Shown: positions 58,854 through 64,000 of the stretch, one piece after another
How the letters are laid out: each line of letters starts with the position of its first letter
Position numbering within the stretch: position 1 is the first letter of the stretch
Translations under genes and position numbers: made by a program
Notes under the pieces: model-generated
Told to the model about the DNA's origin: nothing
Seen by the model: the letters and a program-made list of their open reading frames with translations, nothing else
The model's database searches: none
NCBI RefSeq assembly: GCF_900119825.1
Contig: NZ_FPKR01000001.1
Span: 248,001 to 312,000, forward strand
Direction of reading: 5' to 3'
Length of the DNA: 64,000 nucleotides
DNA from: Chitinimonas taiwanensis DSM 18899
Lineage (GTDB): Bacteria; Pseudomonadota; Gammaproteobacteria; Burkholderiales; Chitinimonadaceae

Positions 58854-60416
58854 ATGGTCAAGATTCAGCGCGCACTGATCAGCGTGTCCGATAAAACCGG
58901 TGTACTCGAATTTGCCCAGGCCCTGGCCGGCTTCGGCGTGGAAATCCTCTCCACCGGCGGCACCGCCAAACTGCTGGCCGATGCTGGCCTGAAGGTAATC
59001 GAAGTGGCCGATTACACCGGCTTCCCGGAAATGCTGGATGGCCGGGTGAAAACCCTGCACCCGAAGATCCACGGCGGCATCCTCGGCCGACGCGATCTGC
59101 CCGAGCATGTGGCCACCATGCAGGAACACGGCATCGGCAATATCGATCTGGTGTGCGTGAACCTGTATCCGTTTGAAGCCACCATTGCCAAGCCCAACTG
59201 CAGCTTTGCCGATGCGATCGAGAACATCGATATCGGCGGCCCGGCCATGGTGCGCTCCAGTGCCAAGAACCATGCCTTCGTCGCCATCGTCACCGACGCC
59301 GCCGACTACCCGGCCCTGATTGCCGAGATGCAGGCCGGCAACGGTACGCTCGGCCCAGTTACCCGCCGCAAGCTGGCCCAGAAGGCCTTCAGCCACACCG
59401 CCGCCTACGATGGCGCGATCAGCAACTACCTGACCGGCCTAACCGATGATGGCGAGAAGCTGACCTTCCCGCAGCGCCTGAATGTGTCCTTCGAGAAGGT
59501 GCAGGACATGCGTTACGGCGAGAACCCGCACCAGGCCGCCGCCTTCTATCGCGACCTCGATCCGGCCAAGGGCGCGCTGGCCAACTACCGCCAGCTGCAG
59601 GGCAAGGAGCTGTCCTACAACAATATCGCCGACTCGGATGCCGCCTGGGAAGCCGTCAAGGCTTTCGATGAGCCGGCCTGCGTGATCGTCAAGCATGCCA
59701 ACCCCTGCGGCGTGGCCGTGGCACTCGACACGCTGACCGCCTACAAGCTGGCCTTCGCCACCGATACCACCAGCGCCTTCGGCGGCATCATCGCCTTCAA
59801 CCGTACGGTGGACGCCGCGACCGTGGAAGCGGTGACCGGCCAGTTCCTGGAAGTGCTAATCGCCCCGGCCTTCACGGAAGAAGCCAAGGCCATCATCGCC
59901 GCCAAGAAGAATGTGCGCGTGCTGGAAGTGCCGCTCGAAGCCGGTGCCAACCGCTTCGACCTCAAGCGTGTTGGCGGTGGCCTCCTGGTGCAGACCCCGG
60001 ACATCCACGCCATCAGCACGGCTGACTTCAAGGTGGTGACCAAGAAGGCACCCACGCCGCAACAGCTGAACGACCTGCTGTTCGCCTGGCGCGTGGCCCA
60101 GTATGTGAAGTCGAATGCCATCGTGTTCTGCGCGAACGGCCAGACCCTGGGCGTCGGCGCCGGCCAGATGAGCCGCGTCGACTCGACCAAGATCGCCGCC
60201 ATCAAGGCCAGGAACGCCGGTCTCGAGCTCAAAGGCTCGGTGTGCGCGTCGGACGCCTTCTTCCCCTTCCGCGACGGCGTGGACGTGATCGCCGAAAACG
60301 GCGTGAGCGCCATTGTGCAGCCCGGTGGTTCGATGCGCGATGAGGAAGTGATCGCCGCCGCCGACGAGCATGGCATCGCCATGGTGGTCACCGGCGTGCG
60401 CCATTTCCGTCACTAA
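58854..60416 (+). CDS. purH: Bifunctional AICAR transformylase/IMP cyclohydrolase
   Basis: 520 residues, the usual length. The N-terminal IMP cyclohydrolase domain has [20 protein letters not shown] and [20 protein letters not shown]; the C-terminal AICAR transformylase has [40 protein letters not shown] and [20 protein letters not shown]. It carries out the last two steps of IMP synthesis. Downstream of the fis terminator and 88 bp ahead of purD, with a strong hairpin in between. Confidence 0.98.
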   Translation: MVKIQRALISVSDKTGVLEFAQALAGFGVEILSTGGTAKLLADAGLKVIEVADYTGFPEMLDGRVKTLHPKIHGGILGRRDLPEHVATMQEHGIGNIDLVCVNLYPFEATIAKPNCSFADAIENIDIGGPAMVRSSAKNHAFVAIVTDAADYPALIAEMQAGNGTLGPVTRRKLAQKAFSHTAAYDGAISNYLTGLTDDGEKLTFPQRLNVSFEKVQDMRYGENPHQAAAFYRDLDPAKGALANYRQLQGKELSYNNIADSDAAWEAVKAFDEPACVIVKHANPCGVAVALDTLTAYKLAFATDTTSAFGGIIAFNRTVDAATVEAVTGQFLEVLIAPAFTEEAKAIIAAKKNVRVLEVPLEAGANRFDLKRVGGGLLVQTPDIHAISTADFKVVTKKAPTPQQLNDLLFAWRVAQYVKSNAIVFCANGQTLGVGAGQMSRVDSTKIAAIKARNAGLELKGSVCASDAFFPFRDGVDVIAENGVSAIVQPGGSMRDEEVIAAADEHGIAMVVTGVRHFRH

Positions 60417-60426
60417 GCGTTTGCAC

Positions 60427-60449
60427 GGGCTGCTGCTTGGCAGCAGCCC
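60427..60449 (+). repeat. Perfect hairpin between purH and purD
   Basis: GGGCTGCTGC (60427-60436), TTG loop, GCAGCAGCCC (60440-60449). There is no T tract after it, so termination is doubtful. The parS-like site follows six bases later. Confidence 0.75.
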
Positions 60450-60454
60450 GGCCG

Positions 60455-60468
60455 GTTTCATGTGAAAC
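60455..60468 (+). promoter_or_regulatory. parS-like site 5 (GTTTCATGTGAAAC)
   Basis: The same 14-mer as at 12177, one mismatch from the ParB core. It lies between purH and purD, right behind a perfect hairpin. Flanked by GG and CT. Confidence 0.45.
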
Positions 60469-60504
60469 CTTGCTTCAACCCCTTCCCCTCATCGAGATTC
60501 ATCC

Positions 60505-61794
60505 ATGAACATTCTCGTCATTGGCTCTGGTGGCCGCGAACACGCGCTGGCCTGGAAAATTGCCCAATCGGGCCGCGTGGGCAAAGTCTTCGTTGCACCG
60601 GGCAATCCGGGCACTGCCCGCGAAGTGGGCCTGACCAATGTGCCGATCACCGCGATTCCCGAACTGGTGGAATTTGCCAAGCGTGAAAACGTGCTGCTGA
60701 CCGTGGTCGGTCCGGAAGCCCCGCTGGCCGCCGGCGTGGTGGATGCCTTCCGCGCCGCGGGCCTGAAGATCTTCGGCCCGACCCGCCAGGCTGCCCAGCT
60801 GGAAAGCTCCAAGGACTTCGCCAAGGCCTTCATGGCCCGCCATGGCATCCCGACCGCCCAGTATCAGACCTTTGCCGATGCGGCCGAGGCCCATGCCTAT
60901 GTGAATGCGCGTGGTGCGCCCATCGTGATCAAGGCCGATGGCCTGGCGGCCGGCAAGGGCGTGATCGTGGCGATGAACCTGGATGAGGCGCATGCCGCCA
61001 TCGACAGCATGTTGCTCGACAACAAGATGGGCGACGCCGGCGCACGCGTGGTGATCGAGGACTTCCTCAAGGGCGAGGAAGCCAGTTTCATCGTGATGGT
61101 GGACGGCAAGAACGTATTAGCCCTGGCCAGCAGCCAGGACCATAAGCGCCTGCTGGACAACGACGCCGGCCCGAATACCGGCGGCATGGGTGCGTATTCG
61201 CCCGCGCCGGTGGTGACACCAGCCGTGCATGCGCGCGCCATGCGCGAGGTGATCCTGCCCACCGTGGCCGCCATGGCCAAGGATGGCATTCCCTACACCG
61301 GCTTTCTGTACGCCGGGCTGATGGTGGACGATGAGGGCGCCGTCAGCGTGGTCGAATTCAACTGCCGCATGGGCGACCCGGAAACCCAGCCCATCATGGC
61401 GCGGCTGAAGTCGGACCTGGTTGGCCTGCTCGAACACGCGGTCAATGGCACGCTCGATCAGGCCGAGGCCGAGTGGGATCGGCGCGTGGCGCTGGGCGTG
61501 GTGCTAGCGGCCGGCGGTTATCCCGATGCGCCGCAAAAGGGCGAGGTCATCCACGGCCTGCCGGCCAACCATGGTGAGGACAGCTTCGTCTTCCACGCTG
61601 GCACCGCCCAGCAAGGCGAGCAGGTAGTGACCAATGGTGGCCGCGTGCTGTGCGTGACCGCGCTCGGCGATAGCGTCAAGCAGGCGCAGAAGCAGGCCTA
61701 TGACCTGATCAGCCAGATCCATTTTGCCGGTATGCAGTTCCGGCGCGATATCGGCTTCCGCGCCCTGGCGCGCAAGCCGTCTGGCGGCAACTAA
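60505..61794 (+). CDS. purD: Phosphoribosylamine-glycine ligase
   Basis: 429 residues. ATP-grasp GARS: MNILVIGSGGREHALAWKI, LTVVGPEAPLAAGVVDAF, PIVIKADGLAAGKGVIVAM and EFNCRMGDPETQPIMARL. It joins phosphoribosylamine to glycine in the second step of purine synthesis. It closes the dusB-fis-purH-purD stretch and is followed by a strong terminator. Confidence 0.98.
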   Translation: MNILVIGSGGREHALAWKIAQSGRVGKVFVAPGNPGTAREVGLTNVPITAIPELVEFAKRENVLLTVVGPEAPLAAGVVDAFRAAGLKIFGPTRQAAQLESSKDFAKAFMARHGIPTAQYQTFADAAEAHAYVNARGAPIVIKADGLAAGKGVIVAMNLDEAHAAIDSMLLDNKMGDAGARVVIEDFLKGEEASFIVMVDGKNVLALASSQDHKRLLDNDAGPNTGGMGAYSPAPVVTPAVHARAMREVILPTVAAMAKDGIPYTGFLYAGLMVDDEGAVSVVEFNCRMGDPETQPIMARLKSDLVGLLEHAVNGTLDQAEAEWDRRVALGVVLAAGGYPDAPQKGEVIHGLPANHGEDSFVFHAGTAQQGEQVVTNGGRVLCVTALGDSVKQAQKQAYDLISQIHFAGMQFRRDIGFRALARKPSGGN

Positions 61795-61812
61795 AACAGG
61801 CGTTCTGCAGAC

Positions 61813-61842
61813 AAGCCCCTGAATTTTCAGGGGCTTATTTAT
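61813..61842 (+). terminator. Intrinsic terminator after purD
   Basis: AAGCCCCTGA (61813-61822), ATTT loop, TCAGGGGCTT (61827-61836), then ATTTAT. Confidence 0.85.
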
Positions 61843-61867
61843 ATGTAGTTTCCCTAATAGACTAATG

Positions 61868-61882
61868 TATGCCTTAGGCATA
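61868..61882 (+). promoter_or_regulatory. Inverted repeat before the binding-protein gene
   Basis: TATGCC, TTA spacer, GGCATA. It lies 63 bp before the GTG start in an AT-richer stretch where a promoter is expected, so an operator role is possible. Confidence 0.35.
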
Positions 61883-61944
61883 GCGTGGCGGACTAAGATG
61901 GCAGCTAACCCGTGCTGGCCATTGCCTATTTCTGGAGAACTACC

Positions 61945-62748
61945 GTGAACCTCAAGCTCCTGCTGTCAGCTGTACTGGGCCTATCCCTGCTTGGCACCGC
62001 TGTCGCCGACGATCTGGATGAAATCAAGAAACGCGGCACCCTGGTGGTGGGCGTGAAGGACTCCACGCCGCCCTTCGGTGTGCGCAATACCAAGACCAAT
62101 ACGATTTCCGGTTACGACGTGGATTTCGCCCTGGCCATCGCCAAGAAGATGGGCGTGAAGGTTGTGGTCAAGGCGGTTGAATCGGCTCAGCGCATTCCTT
62201 CGCTGCAGAACAAGGAAGTGGACCTGATCATCGCCACGATGACCAAGAACGCCGAGCGGGAAAAGCAGGTCGACTTCAGCCATGGCTACTTCATCACCGG
62301 GCAGAAGTTCGTGGTGCGCAAGGGCAAGGTCAATGCGATTGAAGACCTGATGAATGCCACCATCGGCACCGTGACCGGTTCGACCTCGGAAAAGCAGCTG
62401 CGCCGCGAAATGCCGACCGCCAATGTCGTGCTGTTCGCCGACTATGACGAAGCCTTCGCCGCGCTGGGCAAGGGTCAGCTGGATGCCGTCAGCACCGACG
62501 AGCCAATTCTGGCCGGCCTCTTGAACAAGATGCCGAACAAGCGCGATTTCGAAATCCCCAATGTGACCATCTCGCTCGAGGTGTATGGCATTGCCGCACG
62601 CAAGGGTGAAAAGCGCCTGATCGAGGAAGTGAACAAGACCATCGTCGGCATGGAGCAATCGGGCGAAGCCGCCAAGATCTTCGATCACTGGTTCGGCCCG
62701 AACACCAATGCGCCGCTGACCCGCCTGTTCAAGATCAACGCCAAGTAA
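61945..62748 (+). CDS. Periplasmic amino-acid binding protein (family 3), orphan
   Basis: 267 residues from a GTG start at 61945 with GGAG seven bases upstream. Signal peptide MNLKLLLSAVLGLSLLGTAV, then ADDLDEIKKRGTLVVGVKDS, TPPFGVRNTKTNTISGYDVD, FALAIAKKMGVKVVVKAVES and GYFITGQKFVVRKGK, as in glutamate/aspartate or polar amino-acid binding proteins. The ligand is uncertain. No ABC permease or ATPase genes are next to it; hemA follows. A strong terminator ends the gene, so it is monocistronic and must work with a transporter encoded elsewhere or with several. Confidence 0.88.
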   Translation: MNLKLLLSAVLGLSLLGTAVADDLDEIKKRGTLVVGVKDSTPPFGVRNTKTNTISGYDVDFALAIAKKMGVKVVVKAVESAQRIPSLQNKEVDLIIATMTKNAEREKQVDFSHGYFITGQKFVVRKGKVNAIEDLMNATIGTVTGSTSEKQLRREMPTANVVLFADYDEAFAALGKGQLDAVSTDEPILAGLLNKMPNKRDFEIPNVTISLEVYGIAARKGEKRLIEEVNKTIVGMEQSGEAAKIFDHWFGPNTNAPLTRLFKINAK

Positions 62749-62767
62749 GCGCATTGATCCTGCAGCG

Positions 62768-62795
62768 AAAGCCCGGCCATGCCGGGCTTTTTCTT
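62768..62795 (+). terminator. Intrinsic terminator after binding-protein gene
   Basis: AAAGCCCGGC (62768-62777), CAT loop, GCCGGGCTTTTT (62781-62792). Confidence 0.9.
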
Positions 62796-62852
62796 GCCCG
62801 TGCCAAGTGCTTGTCGAATAAGCGTTTCTGGCTGTCGCCCCCCGCTCTGGGG

Positions 62853-62858
62853 TAAAAT
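62853..62858 (+). promoter_or_regulatory. Candidate -10 element of hemA
   Basis: TAAAAT, 29 bases before the ATG at 62888. No good -35 stands at the right distance. Similar ...TAAAAT... elements precede uvrD at 22870. Confidence 0.3.
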
Positions 62859-62887
62859 TCCGCTCCTTTTCCCGGCCCGCTTCCCGC

Positions 62888-64000
62888 ATGTCGCTGTTTA
62901 CCCTCGGCCTCAACCACGAGACCGCCCCGATTGCGGTGCGGGAAAAGCTCGCCTTCGCGCCGCAGGAACTGGGCCCGGCGGTTGCCGAGCTGGTGGCCGT
63001 GCGCGGTGTAAACGAAGCCGCCATCGTCTCCACCTGCAATCGCACCGAGCTGTACGCGGCCGCACGCGACGAGGCGACCTTGCTGAACTGGCTGGCCCAG
63101 TCGCGTCAGCTCAAGCCGGAAGAAATCCGCCCCTTTCTCTACCGCCTGCCTGATCGCGAGGCCGCCAAGCATGTGTTCCGCGTGGCGGCCGGGCTCGATT
63201 CCATGGTCCTGGGCGAAACCCAGATCCTCGGCCAGCTCAAGGATGCGGTGCGCGAGGCGCAGGATGCCGGTGGCCTCGGCCCCGCCCTGAATGGCCTGTT
63301 CCAGAAGGCATTCTCGGTCGCCAAGGAAGTGCGCACCCAGACCGCCATTGGCGCCAACTCGGTGTCGATGGCCGCCGCCGCGGTCAAGCTGGCCGAGCGG
63401 CTATTCCCCGATATCGCCGACCTGAATGTGCTGTTTATCGGCGCGGGCGAAATGATCGAGCTGTGCGCAACCCACTTCGCCGCGCGCAATCCGCGTCGCC
63501 TGTCGGTAGCCAACCGCACGCTGGAACGTGGGCAGGCACTGGCCAGCCAGCATGGCGGCGATGCCTTCGCCCTGGCCGAACTACCTGAACGCCTGCCCCA
63601 GTACGATATCGTGGTCACCAGCACCGCCAGCCAGCTGCCCATCATTGGTCTCGGCGCGGTGGAGCGCGCGATCAAGGCGCGCAAGCATAGGCCCATTTTC
63701 ATGGTCGACCTGGCCGTGCCGCGCGATGTGGAAGCCGAGGTCGGTGCGCTGCCCGATGTGTATCTGTACAGCGTGGACGACCTGGCCGAAGTGGTGCGCC
63801 AGGGGCGCGAGGAACGCCGCCAGGCGGTGCTGGACGCCGATGTGATCGTCGAGCGCAGTACTGAGGAATTCATGCAGTGGCTGGACAACCGCGCGCTGGT
63901 GCCAACCATACGCGCGCTGAAGGACCATGCCGAACGCCTGCGCCGCCACGAGCTGGAGCGGGCCGGCAAGCTCTTGGCCAAGGGCGAGGACCCGGCCGCG
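62888..64000 (+). CDS. hemA: Glutamyl-tRNA reductase, cut by the window edge
   Basis: 371 codons visible, running off the right edge. [20 protein letters not shown], the catalytic Cys in [35 protein letters not shown] and [14 protein letters not shown] are hallmark segments, followed by NADPH-domain [20 protein letters not shown] and [17 protein letters not shown]. It reduces glutamyl-tRNA to glutamate-1-semialdehyde, the first step of the C5 haem pathway. Only the C-terminal dimerisation helices are cut. prfA often follows hemA in relatives but is outside the window. Confidence 0.97.
   Translation, partial: MSLFTLGLNHETAPIAVREKLAFAPQELGPAVAELVAVRGVNEAAIVSTCNRTELYAAARDEATLLNWLAQSRQLKPEEIRPFLYRLPDREAAKHVFRVAAGLDSMVLGETQILGQLKDAVREAQDAGGLGPALNGLFQKAFSVAKEVRTQTAIGANSVSMAAAAVKLAERLFPDIADLNVLFIGAGEMIELCATHFAARNPRRLSVANRTLERGQALASQHGGDAFALAELPERLPQYDIVVTSTASQLPIIGLGAVERAIKARKHRPIFMVDLAVPRDVEAEVGALPDVYLYSVDDLAEVVRQGREERRQAVLDADVIVERSTEEFMQWLDNRALVPTIRALKDHAERLRRHELERAGKLLAKGEDPAA

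Overview
The window is gene-dense, GC-rich bacterial chromosome with short intergenic gaps, many ATGA-type start/stop overlaps and strong intrinsic terminators. Gene content and order (dusB-fis-purH-purD, mreBCD-mrdA-rodA-rlpA, leuS...lptE-holA, rng, hemA, LpxO-type lipid A hydroxylase, GmhA) point to a Gram-negative Betaproteobacterium, most likely in or near the Neisseriales (Chromobacteriaceae/Chitinibacteraceae type). The genus is inference. I found no rRNA, tRNA, insertion sequence, prophage or CRISPR array. The window cuts two genes: an aminopeptidase P-like gene at the left edge and hemA at the right edge.

Layout. 1-14.8 kb: mixed single genes (ygiQ-slyX, a chemoreceptor, a succinylglutamate-desuccinylase-like hydrolase, a GHL10 lipoprotein, a fused FAD/Fe-S D-2-hydroxyacid dehydrogenase, a leucine-dehydrogenase-like enzyme, a HAD phosphatase, a PAS-PAS-GGDEF diguanylate cyclase, a TPR protein). 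15-22.7 kb, minus strand: an RNB nuclease, a zinc-ribbon protein, then glycine cleavage genes gcvT, gcvH and gcvP with a GNAT gene between gcvT and gcvH. 22.9-30.6 kb, plus strand: uvrD, a receiver-TPR protein, a large cyanophycinase-like lipoprotein and an orphan periplasmic binding protein. 30.6-37.3 kb, minus strand: rng, holA, lptE, an unknown Cys-rich lipoprotein and leuS. 38.3-44.8 kb, minus strand: the complete rod-shape operon mreB-mreC-mreD-mrdA-rodA-rlpA, preceded by a convergent FecR protein. 45.2-48.9 kb: gatC-gmhA-gatA-gatB, the transamidosome operon with an LPS heptose gene embedded in it. 49.1-54.9 kb: a tightly coupled operon for membrane-associated polyamine chemistry, followed by lpxO. 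56-61.8 kb: purT divergent from dusB-fis-purH-purD. 61.9-64 kb: a second periplasmic amino-acid binding protein and hemA.

The most unusual unit is the 49.1-54.9 kb operon: a DUF4178 zinc-ribbon membrane protein, a 47-residue membrane peptide, a DUF350 membrane protein, a seven-helix membrane-fused aminopropyltransferase, an exported FAD amine-oxidase-like protein and a pyruvoyl S-adenosylmethionine decarboxylase. The last three enzymes together could make decarboxylated SAM, transfer its aminopropyl group at the membrane, and oxidise an amine outside the cytoplasm. Substrate and product are unknown, and no ornithine/arginine/lysine decarboxylase is present in the window.

Other structure beyond the genes: five parS-like 14-bp sites (each one mismatch from GTTTCACGTGAAAC), a 78-bp inverted repeat between mreB and mreC, a two-hairpin leader before dusB, and hairpins that overlap likely ribosome binding sites of the HAD gene and the aminopropyltransferase gene. 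All functions are assigned from motifs and family knowledge by eye; no database search was run.
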